Below, one piece after another: positions 17,099 to 25,790 of a stretch of 64,000 bases of DNA. This DNA comes from CBDEGK01 sp965237855 (GTDB taxonomy: Bacteria; Pseudomonadota; Gammaproteobacteria; Pseudomonadales; Halieaceae). The notes under the pieces are model-generated. The model saw only the letters and a program-made list of their open reading frames with translations. It did no database searches and was not told the DNA's origin. The position numbers and the translations under genes were made by a program. Where the stretch lies: contig CBDEGK010000001.1 in NCBI GenBank assembly GCA_965237855.1, forward strand, positions 434,001 through 498,000, written 5' to 3'. Numbering within the stretch: position 1 is the stretch's first letter; the number at the start of each line of letters is the position of its first letter.

Positions 17099-18102
17099 TA
17101 TTCAGTCACCGTCCAGTTGCGGCCGCTCGCCAGCAGCAGGCTGAGTATTAGTGCGAATGCCAGGGGCCAGTGGAACAAGCTGGTCTGTGGACGGAATGTC
17201 TCCACTTCCTGATCAATGGGTTCCAGCTGGTCTAACAACTGGTAAATTTCGTCCAGCTCAGCGGGGTTGCGAGCGCGGAAATATCGCCCGCCGGTTAACT
17301 CCGCAATTTTTTGTAGGGTAGATTCATCCAGGTCGCGAGAGGGGTTAACGGTGCGACTACCAAAGCTGGTGCCAAAGATTCCGCGTTGCATCATTTCATC
17401 GACGCCCATGCCAATGGTATAGATTTTGATCTGGTTGTCTGCGGCCATAGCCGCAGCCTCTGTCGGCTCAACCACGCCCGCAGTATTGGCGCCATCGGTA
17501 AGCAGAATCATAACGCGGCTATCGCTGGGGCGCTGGCGCAGGCGTTTGATACTGAGACCTATGGCATCGCCAATAGCCGTTTCATTACCTGCAAAACCAA
17601 TCTGCGCTTCTCTGAGAAAGCGTTTGACCGTGCGGGTATCGAAGGTCAGCGGCGCCTGTAGATAGGCGCGGCTGCCAAACAATATCAGGCCCAGGCGGTC
17701 ACCCTGGCGTCTTTCCACAAAATCGCCGACCACGGCCTTGACTGCCGTCAGGCGGTCCACCGCGTTGTTGCCCAATCGCATATCTTCGATACGCATGCTG
17801 CCGGAGATATCCACCGCCAACAACAGGTCGCGGCCTTCTACCGGCAGGGTAATAGATTCGCCGTACAGAACAGGCCGTGCAGCTGCTAACAGCAGCGCCG
17901 CCCAAATCAAGCTCAGCGCGAGCAGGCTCAGCCATTGGCGTCTGGATTGTGCGCCGGTGCTAGCCCGGTCTAATGCCTGCCATTGATCAAAAAACGGCGC
18001 GCGCAGGGCCGCTTGCTCAGAGCGTGCAGCTGGTATCAGCCTATAAATTAGCCACGGCAGGGGTATTAGCAGCAGGGCTGCTGGCCACATTAGTTCAGGC
18101 AT
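17098..18102 (-). CDS. batA: BatA-type VWA domain membrane protein
   Basis: 334 residues. Membrane helices at about 6-23 and 57-76 precede a von Willebrand A domain with a complete MIDAS: DISGSM (98-103), a downstream Thr region (GNETAIGDAIGLSIKRL) and LLTDGANTAG. A C-terminal helix (FHWPLAFALILSLLLAS) ends the protein. I chose ATG 18102 (MPELMWPAALLLIPLPW), which gives a clean first helix. The start lies within the DUF4381 gene end (8-base overlap) and the stop abuts batB/C. The MIDAS implies metal-dependent protein binding. Confidence 0.9.
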   Translation of the reverse strand: MPELMWPAALLLIPLPWLIYRLIPAARSEQAALRAPFFDQWQALDRASTGAQSRRQWLSLLALSLIWAALLLAAARPVLYGESITLPVEGRDLLLAVDISGSMRIEDMRLGNNAVDRLTAVKAVVGDFVERRQGDRLGLILFGSRAYLQAPLTFDTRTVKRFLREAQIGFAGNETAIGDAIGLSIKRLRQRPSDSRVMILLTDGANTAGVVEPTEAAAMAADNQIKIYTIGMGVDEMMQRGIFGTSFGSRTVNPSRDLDESTLQKIAELTGGRYFRARNPAELDEIYQLLDQLEPIDQEVETFRPQTSLFHWPLAFALILSLLLASGRNWTVTE

Positions 18103-18583
18103 CCTCAAGCACCCGATGTTGCCGCAGCCATGCCATGGCCAGTTGCTGCAGCGCTGCCACATCCTGTTCCGGAGCAGGCGGGGCGTAAGGTCCCTGGGTT
18201 AACGGGCCGCCGCTAAAGCCCGGGCTGGATTGCGGCAAGTGCCGATCCAGAAATGCCATCCACTGCGAGCCACTCAGGGCAGCCACGTTACTCTCGGGAA
18301 ATCGTAGCAGGGCAGTGCGTTTAAGCACGATATTCACCTGTTGCATATACAGGCTGGTGTCGCGGCTTTGCTGCCAGTCCAGGAAGTGGCATTGCAATAG
18401 TTGCATGGCCTGGCGCCGAAAACTATTGCGCTGATAAGCTCGGTAAAAATACCAGCTGACAGCCGCCACCAGCAGCAGGGACAACGAAGTGACAATCCAC
18501 CAGCCCGGCGCCGGTGGCCACCAGCCAATGGCCTGCGGAAGATGTATGTCTCTCATCTGCGCCAGTGGATCTTGCGGATTCAT
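18095..18583 (-). CDS. DUF4381 family protein
   Basis: 162 residues. LAQMRDIHLPQAIGWWPPAPGWWIV opens the domain, followed by a single membrane helix (about 30-47) and a helical cytoplasmic part with LLRFPESNVAALSGSQWMAFLDRHL. This is the standard DUF4381 layout, a family found almost only in MoxR/Bat operons. It overlaps both neighbours, so it is co-translated with the DUF58 gene and batA. Confidence 0.9.
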   Translation of the reverse strand: MNPQDPLAQMRDIHLPQAIGWWPPAPGWWIVTSLSLLLVAAVSWYFYRAYQRNSFRRQAMQLLQCHFLDWQQSRDTSLYMQQVNIVLKRTALLRFPESNVAALSGSQWMAFLDRHLPQSSPGFSGGPLTQGPYAPPAPEQDVAALQQLAMAWLRQHRVLEDA

Positions 18584-19518
18584 GCTTTGGCTTTCCGTGC
18601 CAGACGGGCATTGAAATATGGCTGCAGCTGGTCCAGGGGATCGCTGGCGGTAGTCAATTCGATCAGCGGTATACCGAGTTTTCCATAGGCGTTGCGCAGA
18701 CTGAGTAATGCCTGCTGGTAGTCCTGCTGGTACTGCCTGCGCAGAGCGCGCTTACCGGTAAACAGGTCTGCTTCACTGGCGCCATTGGTAACCCGGTACA
18801 GGCCACTGGCCGGGAGCTGCTGTTCGAGCGGGTCAGAGCAGTGTAATGCGGTCAGTTCGGTGTGGCGAGATAACTGATAGAGATTGTCCATTGCCGCGTC
18901 CGAGGTAGCCTCCTTGAAGTCACTGATCAGGTAAATTGAAGTGCCCGGCCGCGAAATTCTGCGCACTTCACTGAGCATGTCGGCGAAATTCACGGGCTGC
19001 CCGGCAGGGTAGATTGGCAACGCCTTACAGCTTTCGACCAGTATGTTCAGCAAGCTCAATACCGAGGTGCGGCTGCGCTTGGGTCTGACTTCCCGGTGTC
19101 CCACATTGTTAAAGACCAGTCCACCCACCCGGTCTCCCTGGCCCAGAGCCGCCCAGCCAAGCAGGGCAGAGGTATGGCAGGCGAGCACAGATTTAAGGCA
19201 GCGCTGGCTGCCGAAAAACATAGAGTTGCCAAGGTCAGTCACAATCAGTACCGGGCGCTCACGTTCCTCGCGGAAGATCTTGGTGTGCGGGCTACCGGTT
19301 CGAGCAGTTACCCGCCAGTCGATTGTGCGAATGTCATCGCCGGGTTGGTAGCTGCGGACTTCCTCGAAATCAATACCACGGCCACGAAAATTGGATTTGT
19401 TGGGCCCACTCAGCAAGCTCAGTGCACGGTTGCGTCGCAGCAGGTTTAGCTGCTGGCCGCTGTGCCGTTGTTGTATGAGTTGTGGCAGCTCGCAGTAGGC
19501 TCCCTCGCAGTGGCTCAT
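18580..19518 (-). CDS. DUF58 domain protein (MoxR-associated), locus 1
   Basis: 312 residues with no membrane segment. The DUF58 signature FRGRGIDFEEVRSYQPGDDIRTIDWRVTARTGSPHTKIFREERERPVL is complete, then a VWA-like fold (LIVTDLGNSM). DUF58 proteins usually occur with MoxR ATPases. ATG 19518 overlaps the moxR stop (ATGA), which decides this start over the upstream in-frame TGT-preceded alternative. Confidence 0.9.
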   Translation of the reverse strand: MSHCEGAYCELPQLIQQRHSGQQLNLLRRNRALSLLSGPNKSNFRGRGIDFEEVRSYQPGDDIRTIDWRVTARTGSPHTKIFREERERPVLIVTDLGNSMFFGSQRCLKSVLACHTSALLGWAALGQGDRVGGLVFNNVGHREVRPKRSRTSVLSLLNILVESCKALPIYPAGQPVNFADMLSEVRRISRPGTSIYLISDFKEATSDAAMDNLYQLSRHTELTALHCSDPLEQQLPASGLYRVTNGASEADLFTGKRALRRQYQQDYQQALLSLRNAYGKLGIPLIELTTASDPLDQLQPYFNARLARKAKA

Positions 19519-20495
19519 GCGACCGGTACACACCTCAGTAGTTCAGAAATGGCAGTATCGCTACTGATGCCGTTGGCTTCGGCCTCAAAACTGAGAATCA
19601 GGCGATGTCGCAGTATGTCTGGCAGCACGGCCTGAACATCGTCGGGAGAAACGAAATCGCAGCCTCGCAACCAGGCGTGAGCGCGGGAGCATCGATCCAG
19701 CGCGATGGTGGCGCGTGGACTGCCCCCGTATTCCAACCAGCTGGCCAGCTCTTCTGAATAGCGTCCGGGCTCGCGCGTGCCGAGTACCAACTCGACGATA
19801 TAGCGCTCCACTGGTTCGGCCATATAGAGATCGAGAATTTGCTGGCGAGCTTCAAAGATCGTCTGCTGGGCAATCGGCTCAGGTATTTGTTGCTGGCTGG
19901 GCCGGGCCTCGTTGCGGGTTAGATGCAAGATGCGCGTCTCGGCCTCGCTATCCGGGTATCCAACCTGCACGTGCAGAAGGAAGCGATCGAGCTGTGCCTC
20001 CGGCAGGGGGTAGGTGCCTTCCTGTTCGATGGGGTTTTGGGTTGCCATCACCAGGAACAGATTCGGCAGCATGTAGGTCTGGCTGCCGACACTGACCTGC
20101 CTCTCCCCCATAGCTTCAAGCAGGGCCGACTGCACTTTGGCGGGAGCGCGGTTAATTTCGTCCGCCAGGATCAGGTTGTTGAAGATGGGCCCCTGCTGGA
20201 AATGAAACTGTCCTTGCTGGGGCCGATAAATTTCGGTGCCGGTGATATCACCCGGCAACAGGTCGGGCGTGAACTGTATGCGATGGAAGCTGCCCTCGAC
20301 GCCGTCCGCCAGGGACTTGATGGCGCGGGTTTTTGCCAGCCCGGGCGCGCCCTCAACCAAAAGGTGGCCGTCTGCGAGCAATGCTAATAGCATTCGCTGC
20401 ACCAGGTGCTCCTGGCCGATAATCTGCTGGCTCAGCCAGTCCCTGAGTCCTTGAATAGTCTGTTGCTGCTGGTTCACGTAATCCTCTTGTTCCAT
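19515..20495 (-). CDS. MoxR-family AAA+ ATPase, locus 1
   Basis: 326 residues. Walker A GAPGLAKT (49-56), Walker B LILADEINRAP, and sensor/arginine-finger segments (MATQNPIEQEGTYPLPEAQLDRFLL) are all present. MoxR ATPases act as chaperones that help metal loading or complex assembly of VWA partners. It is the first gene of a six-gene minus-strand unit (moxR, DUF58, DUF4381, batA, batB/C, batD) in which every junction overlaps. A separate MoxR gene lies at 48050. Confidence 0.93.
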   Translation of the reverse strand: MEQEDYVNQQQQTIQGLRDWLSQQIIGQEHLVQRMLLALLADGHLLVEGAPGLAKTRAIKSLADGVEGSFHRIQFTPDLLPGDITGTEIYRPQQGQFHFQQGPIFNNLILADEINRAPAKVQSALLEAMGERQVSVGSQTYMLPNLFLVMATQNPIEQEGTYPLPEAQLDRFLLHVQVGYPDSEAETRILHLTRNEARPSQQQIPEPIAQQTIFEARQQILDLYMAEPVERYIVELVLGTREPGRYSEELASWLEYGGSPRATIALDRCSRAHAWLRGCDFVSPDDVQAVLPDILRHRLILSFEAEANGISSDTAISELLRCVPVA

Positions 20496-20564
20496 CCGTC
20501 TACGGGCGCCGTATTCTAACCAAATAGACTATGCTTATCACATTCAGTTCTCCATGAGGTCAAT

Positions 20565-23500
20565 ATGAGCAGTGAGTCCACCAAGAAAAAGCTCTTACAT
20601 GAGCTGGCGCAGTTAATTGCCAGCAACGCAGGACGGGAGCAGAGCCTGCTGGTAGATGCACTCGCGAAGGCCTATTTTCGATCCTTCCCCGCCGAAGACC
20701 TGGTCGATTGGAAGGTCGATGATCTGTACGGTTTTATCTACGGCTGCTTTCGCAGCCTGGAACGCTGGGATGGTAATACGGTCAAGGTTAAGATTTTCAA
20801 CCCCGATCTGGAGCAACATGGCTGGGAAAGTCATCACAGTGTGGTGGTGCTTATCGCCCCGGACATGCCATTCCTGCTGGATTCTGCCCGCGGCGAACTG
20901 AACCGCCGCAGTTCCGGTATTCACAAGCTGCATGGTCAGAACTTTATGCTGCAGCGGGATGCAGACGGAGCGATCAACAATATTGCCCCCAAGGGTGAGG
21001 AAGGCACCGCGGCTAGCCTGATCTACTTCGAGATTGATCGCGCCAGTGACCCCAGTGCCGAAGGCGAGATGACCGAAGCACTGGAAAATATTCTGGCCGA
21101 GGTGTCGACGGTGGTTGGAGATTTCTCGGCCATGCGAGAAAAACTGATCGAAGTGCAGACCATGGTGGAGGCTGATACGTCCGTGGATTCGGCGCTACGA
21201 GCAGAGAATGCCGCTTTTTTGCACTGGTTGGCGCAGAACCACATCACCCTGTTGGGTTACGAATGCCTGGGGGTTCAACACAGCGCTGATCGCATCAACG
21301 TGGTTGACGTCGCTGAGAGCCGGCTGGGATTGTTGGCCGAGCGGCGTACCAGTGGGGTACAGGATCTTCACGAGCTTCTGCAGGGGCAGGGCGCGGAAGA
21401 CTCTGAGGAGGTGCCTCAGCTGACTTTTTCGAAGTCCCGGCGACGCTCTCGGGTACATCGCTTTGCCTATCCGGATTACATCGAGATCAACCAGTTTGAC
21501 GACAGCGGTAAGTTGATCCTGCAGCACCGATTCATGGGTTTGTACACCTCGGCGGTGTACACACAGAGTCCAAGCCTGATTCCCATCGTGCGGCTAAAGG
21601 TTGCCCAGCTTATGCGCGAATCTGGTGTGGACGAAAGCAACCACGAGGGCAGGGAGTTGGCTCGGGTGGTGGAGCTGTTTCCGCGAGACGAGCTTTTCCA
21701 CGCCGATGTAGAAGAGTTGTATCGGATGGCGGCCGCGGTGAATCAGATACAGGAGCGTCGCCAGACCCGGTTCTTTGCCCGCGCCAGTGCCCACGGCAAA
21801 TTCTTCAGCGGCATGGTGTATATGCCTCGCGACCGTTACACCACGGCCAAACGCATTCAAATCGAGCAGATGTTGAAAGAAGAGCTGGGTGCGCAGGAGA
21901 GCGAGTTTTACACGACCTTCAGCGAATCAGTGTTGGTGCGAGTGTATTTCGTGTTCCTGCTGAAACCCGGTGTCGCACGTAACTACGATATTAACGAACT
22001 CGAAACCAACATCATCCACCTTACCCAGTCCTGGCAGGACCGCCTCAGTGAGCGGCTATTGGATCAATTCGGCAAAGAGCATGGTGGCGCGCTGATCGAG
22101 CGTTTCGGCGCGGGTTTCTCGGCAGGTTATCGCGATGATTTCGATCCGCGCATCGCGGTGATGGATATGGGCCGAATTTTACAGGTGGTAGAAGGCAAAC
22201 CCCTGGCCATGAGCTTTTACCGCACGCTTGATGAATCCGAGAAGGAGGTGCATTTCCGTCTTTTCCATCGAGATACCTCTTTGCCGTTGTCGGATGTCAT
22301 CCCCATCCTGGAAAATCTGGGCTTGCGGGTGGTGGCAGAGAATGCCTACGGGGTGAAAGAACACGACGGGGCCGAGGTCTGGATCCAGGATTTCAAACTC
22401 AGCTATTCCATGGGCGGACGGATAGAGTTGGAGCAGGTGCGAGACGAATTTACCGACGCCTTCGCCCGCATCTGGTTTGGCGAGGCAGAGAGTGATGCCT
22501 TTAATCGCCTGCTGCTTGGTACGCGCCTCAACTGGCGTGAGATAGCCCTGCTAAGAGCCTTCGCCAAGTACTTGAAGCAACTCCAGTTCGCCTTCAGTAC
22601 CGATTACATCGCCGAGACGTTCGCCGAACACATGCATATTACCGGCGCCCTGGTCGAGCTGTTCCTGACTCGCTTTGACCCGGACTTTGAAGGCGACGCA
22701 GAGTGGCGACAGCAGCGTGAGCAGAGTACCAGCGAGCGGGTGCTGGAGAGCCTGGATAATGTTGAAAACCTGGGGCATGATCGAATTTTCCGCCAATTCC
22801 TGGCGCTGATACAAGCCACCCTGCGGACCAATTTTTTCCAGCACACGAAGGATGGAAGCCTCAAACCTTATTTCTCCTTCAAACTGAAGCCAGAGCTGAT
22901 TCCCGATATGCCAGCACCGCGTCCAGCTTTTGAGATTTTTGTTTATTCGCCAGCGGTGGAAGGTGTGCATTTACGTGGCGGCAAAGTAGCACGGGGCGGG
23001 CTACGCTGGTCTGATCGGCTGGAGGATTTTCGCACCGAGGTGTTGGGCCTGGTCAAAGCTCAGCAGGTGAAGAATGCGGTTATTGTGCCGGTGGGAGCCA
23101 AGGGTGGATTCGTTGTTAAACGACATATGCCCGATGCCAGTCGCGAAGAACTGGAGAAAGAGGGTATCTGTTGTTACCAGACCTTCATTCGCGGTCTGCT
23201 CGATGTCACCGATAACCTGCTCGACGGAGAGGTCTGTCCACCGATACGCGTGGTCCGCAAAGATGAGGATGATACCTACCTGGTGGTGGCGGCCGATAAG
23301 GGCACGGCGACTTTTTCCGATATCGCCAACGTAATTTCTGCTGAGTACGGTCACTGGCTGGGCGATGCTTTTGCCTCTGGCGGCAGCGTTGGCTATGACC
23401 ACAAGAGGATGGGAATCACTGCCCGCGGTGCTTGGGTGTCGGTGCAGCGGCATTTCCGAGAGCTGGGTGTGGATATACAGAGTACGGATTTTACCGTGGT

Positions 23501-25397
23501 CGGCGTGGGCGACATGGGCGGTGACGTATTCGGCAACGGCATGCTGCTACCGGAACATATCCAGTTGGTAGCCGCCTTTAATCACATGCATATTTTCATC
23601 GACCCCAACCCAGACTCAGCTGCCAGCTTCGTGGAACGTGAACGCCTGTTTCTGCTGCCGCGTTCCAGCTGGGAAGACTACAGCGCCGAGTTGATTTCTG
23701 AGGGTGGCGGTATTTTTTTGAAATCCGCCAAGTCCATCGCTATCTCAGCGGAGATGAAGGAGCGCTTCGACATAGAATCCGATGCCCTGACCCCGGCGGA
23801 GCTGGTGAATGCACTTATCAAGGCTCCGGTAGACCTGTTGTGGAATGGCGGCATTGGCACCTACGTTAAAGCTGAGAGCGAACAACATGCGGAGGTTGGC
23901 GACAAGGCCAATGACAATGTGAGGGTCAATGGTAGCGAACTGCGCTGCAAGGTGGTGGGCGAAGGCGGCAACCTGGGGCTAACCCAGCTGGGACGGGTTG
24001 AATATTGTTTGAACGGTGGTCGTTCCAACACAGACTTCATCGATAATGCCGGTGGTGTCGATTGCTCCGACCACGAGGTCAATATTAAAATTCTGCTCAA
24101 TGCGGTGGTAGCCCGCGGGGATCTCACGGAAAAACACCGCAATCGCCTGCTGGAGGAAATGACGGACAGTGTGTCCGAGTTGGTGCTGGAGAACAATTAC
24201 CACCAGGCCCAGGCCATCAGTATGGCCGAGGCGGAGAGCTTTAAGCGAGTGGACGAGTATCGTCGCCTAATTTCTACGCTGGATGAAAACGGCCGTATGG
24301 ACCGGGAGCTGGAATTCCTGCCCAGTGATGACAAATTACTGGAGCGTCGGGCGCAGGGTGCCAGCCTGGTCAGGCCTGAGTTGTCGGTTCTGATTTCGTA
24401 CAGCAAGGGCATACTCAAAGAAGAGCTGGCTGCGTCGGACCTGCCCAATGACAGCTTCCTCAGCCGCGCAGTAGAGGGTGCTTTTCCACAGCGCCTGCTG
24501 GACGAGTACGGCGAGGAAGTTCACAGGCATAGCTTACGGCGGGAGATCATTGCCACACAGATCGCCAATAAGCTGGTTAATCGTGTTGGCGTCAGCTTTA
24601 TAAGCCGCCTGGTTACCTCTACCGGCTGTACCGTGTCGGAAGTCGCTGCCGCGTATATGACGGTAGTGGAAATTTTTCAACTCGACCAGCAGTGGCTGGC
24701 GGTGCAGGCCCTGGATCACACGGTCGACAATACGCTACAGATGGTTATGTATATCGACCTGGTGCGGCTGGCGCGTCGAGCCAGTCGCTGGTTGTTGCGC
24801 AACCGGCGCCATCACTTTGACCCCACCAGCCTGATCAGCGAGTTCCAACCCGGAGTGATGGAGCTGGAGGCGGCACTGCCCAGCCTGGTGCAGGGTAAGG
24901 CCGCCGCGAGCATCCAGGGTCGCTACCATTCGCTGACCGAGCAGGGCGTCAACACGGAGTTGGCCCAGTTTGTCGCCGGCCAACATTATCTGTACGCGGG
25001 CATCAGTATTATCTCAGCGGCACGTGAGTGTGAAGCCAGTAATCTTGAGGTGGCAGAGTTGTTCTTCACCCTGGGAGAGGAACTGGAACTGAATTGGTTT
25101 ACCCAGGTGATTAACGATATCAAGGTCGAAAACGAATGGCAGGCACTGGCCCGGGATACCTACATGGAAGACTTGGAGTGGCAGCAGCGCTCGCTGGCCA
25201 TCGGTGCGCTCAAACACATTTGTGAAAAACGGGATGCCAAACTCTGTATCGAACGCTGGATGCTTCGCGAGGAAGTGCTGGTTGAACGCTGGCGTGGCAT
25301 GCTAACACAGCTCCACGCAACCGATGTGCCGGATTTTGCCATGTTAGCCGTGGCCAACAGGGAGCTGCTGGATTTAGCCCAGAGCAGCCTGAGTTAG
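20565..25397 (+). CDS. gdhB: NAD-specific glutamate dehydrogenase, 180-kDa class
   Basis: 1610 residues, the full length of the large GDH-180 class described in Streptomyces and Pseudomonas. It deaminates glutamate to 2-oxoglutarate with NAD. The long N-terminal part carries ACT-like regulatory domains. The catalytic core includes VKNAVIVPVGAKGGFVVK (Lys846 in PVGAKGG), the dinucleotide-binding stretch VVGVGDMGGDVFGNGML (about 979-995) and GEGGNLGLTQLGRVEY. TGAGGTCAAT precedes the ATG. It diverges from the moxR operon with a 69-base spacer and is monocistronic, facing rmf. Confidence 0.97.
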   Translation: MSSESTKKKLLHELAQLIASNAGREQSLLVDALAKAYFRSFPAEDLVDWKVDDLYGFIYGCFRSLERWDGNTVKVKIFNPDLEQHGWESHHSVVVLIAPDMPFLLDSARGELNRRSSGIHKLHGQNFMLQRDADGAINNIAPKGEEGTAASLIYFEIDRASDPSAEGEMTEALENILAEVSTVVGDFSAMREKLIEVQTMVEADTSVDSALRAENAAFLHWLAQNHITLLGYECLGVQHSADRINVVDVAESRLGLLAERRTSGVQDLHELLQGQGAEDSEEVPQLTFSKSRRRSRVHRFAYPDYIEINQFDDSGKLILQHRFMGLYTSAVYTQSPSLIPIVRLKVAQLMRESGVDESNHEGRELARVVELFPRDELFHADVEELYRMAAAVNQIQERRQTRFFARASAHGKFFSGMVYMPRDRYTTAKRIQIEQMLKEELGAQESEFYTTFSESVLVRVYFVFLLKPGVARNYDINELETNIIHLTQSWQDRLSERLLDQFGKEHGGALIERFGAGFSAGYRDDFDPRIAVMDMGRILQVVEGKPLAMSFYRTLDESEKEVHFRLFHRDTSLPLSDVIPILENLGLRVVAENAYGVKEHDGAEVWIQDFKLSYSMGGRIELEQVRDEFTDAFARIWFGEAESDAFNRLLLGTRLNWREIALLRAFAKYLKQLQFAFSTDYIAETFAEHMHITGALVELFLTRFDPDFEGDAEWRQQREQSTSERVLESLDNVENLGHDRIFRQFLALIQATLRTNFFQHTKDGSLKPYFSFKLKPELIPDMPAPRPAFEIFVYSPAVEGVHLRGGKVARGGLRWSDRLEDFRTEVLGLVKAQQVKNAVIVPVGAKGGFVVKRHMPDASREELEKEGICCYQTFIRGLLDVTDNLLDGEVCPPIRVVRKDEDDTYLVVAADKGTATFSDIANVISAEYGHWLGDAFASGGSVGYDHKRMGITARGAWVSVQRHFRELGVDIQSTDFTVVGVGDMGGDVFGNGMLLPEHIQLVAAFNHMHIFIDPNPDSAASFVERERLFLLPRSSWEDYSAELISEGGGIFLKSAKSIAISAEMKERFDIESDALTPAELVNALIKAPVDLLWNGGIGTYVKAESEQHAEVGDKANDNVRVNGSELRCKVVGEGGNLGLTQLGRVEYCLNGGRSNTDFIDNAGGVDCSDHEVNIKILLNAVVARGDLTEKHRNRLLEEMTDSVSELVLENNYHQAQAISMAEAESFKRVDEYRRLISTLDENGRMDRELEFLPSDDKLLERRAQGASLVRPELSVLISYSKGILKEELAASDLPNDSFLSRAVEGAFPQRLLDEYGEEVHRHSLRREIIATQIANKLVNRVGVSFISRLVTSTGCTVSEVAAAYMTVVEIFQLDQQWLAVQALDHTVDNTLQMVMYIDLVRLARRASRWLLRNRRHHFDPTSLISEFQPGVMELEAALPSLVQGKAAASIQGRYHSLTEQGVNTELAQFVAGQHYLYAGISIISAARECEASNLEVAELFFTLGEELELNWFTQVINDIKVENEWQALARDTYMEDLEWQQRSLAIGALKHICEKRDAKLCIERWMLREEVLVERWRGMLTQLHATDVPDFAMLAVANRELLDLAQSSLS

Positions 25398-25471
25398 AGT
25401 GGTGCCATGACCGGTCTGGCTAGCCAGCCCGGCCAGGTAGACCGAGCAGGTGGACCAGCCAGGTGGGCCAG

Positions 25472-25669
25472 TCAGGCAGTCTTATTGACTGCCGAGATGC
25501 CGGTGAGGCCATCCCACTGGTCGCTGCGCCCTTCGCGCCAACCAGATAACCAGAATTGTCGCGGAGCTTCTGATTCATGGGGACAATCTTCGTTGGAGCG
25601 GCCGCCGAGACCGGCCTGGTAACCGCGCTGGAAGGCGCGTTCGTTCATATCTCGCTTCTGTCTACGCAT
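25472..25669 (-). CDS. rmf: Ribosome modulation factor
   Basis: 65 residues. MRRQKRDMNERAFQRGYQAGLGGRS and FWLSGWREGRSDQ match E. coli RMF, which dimerises 70S ribosomes into 100S particles in stationary phase. It is slightly longer than the 55-residue E. coli protein through a C-terminal extension (WDGLTGISAVNKTA). A strong ribosome site (AGAGGATGAGC) precedes the ATG. Confidence 0.95.
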   Translation of the reverse strand: MRRQKRDMNERAFQRGYQAGLGGRSNEDCPHESEAPRQFWLSGWREGRSDQWDGLTGISAVNKTA

Positions 25670-25732
25670 TGCTCATCCTCTTTTACCACCTGTCTATATA
25701 ATCAAAGTGTAGTGGGCGCGTCGACTATCAAT

Positions 25733-25760
25733 TTGTTATAAACAGGAAAACCGTTATAGT
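25733..25760 (+). promoter_or_regulatory. Probable sigma70 promoter of rlmKL
   Basis: TTGTTA (25733-25738), 16-base spacer, TATAGT (25755-25760), then GGCGCGCC and the ribosome site GGAG ahead of the TTG start at 25791. A second -10-like TATAAT lies at 25697-25702. Confidence 0.5.
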
Positions 25761-25790
25761 GGCGCGCCTCAAAACCGCAGGAGTACTGGC

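Noticed and set aside
25475..25493. GGCAGTC/GACTGCC hairpin as an rmf terminator
   Set aside because: It lies inside the last codons of rmf and no T-run follows on either strand.
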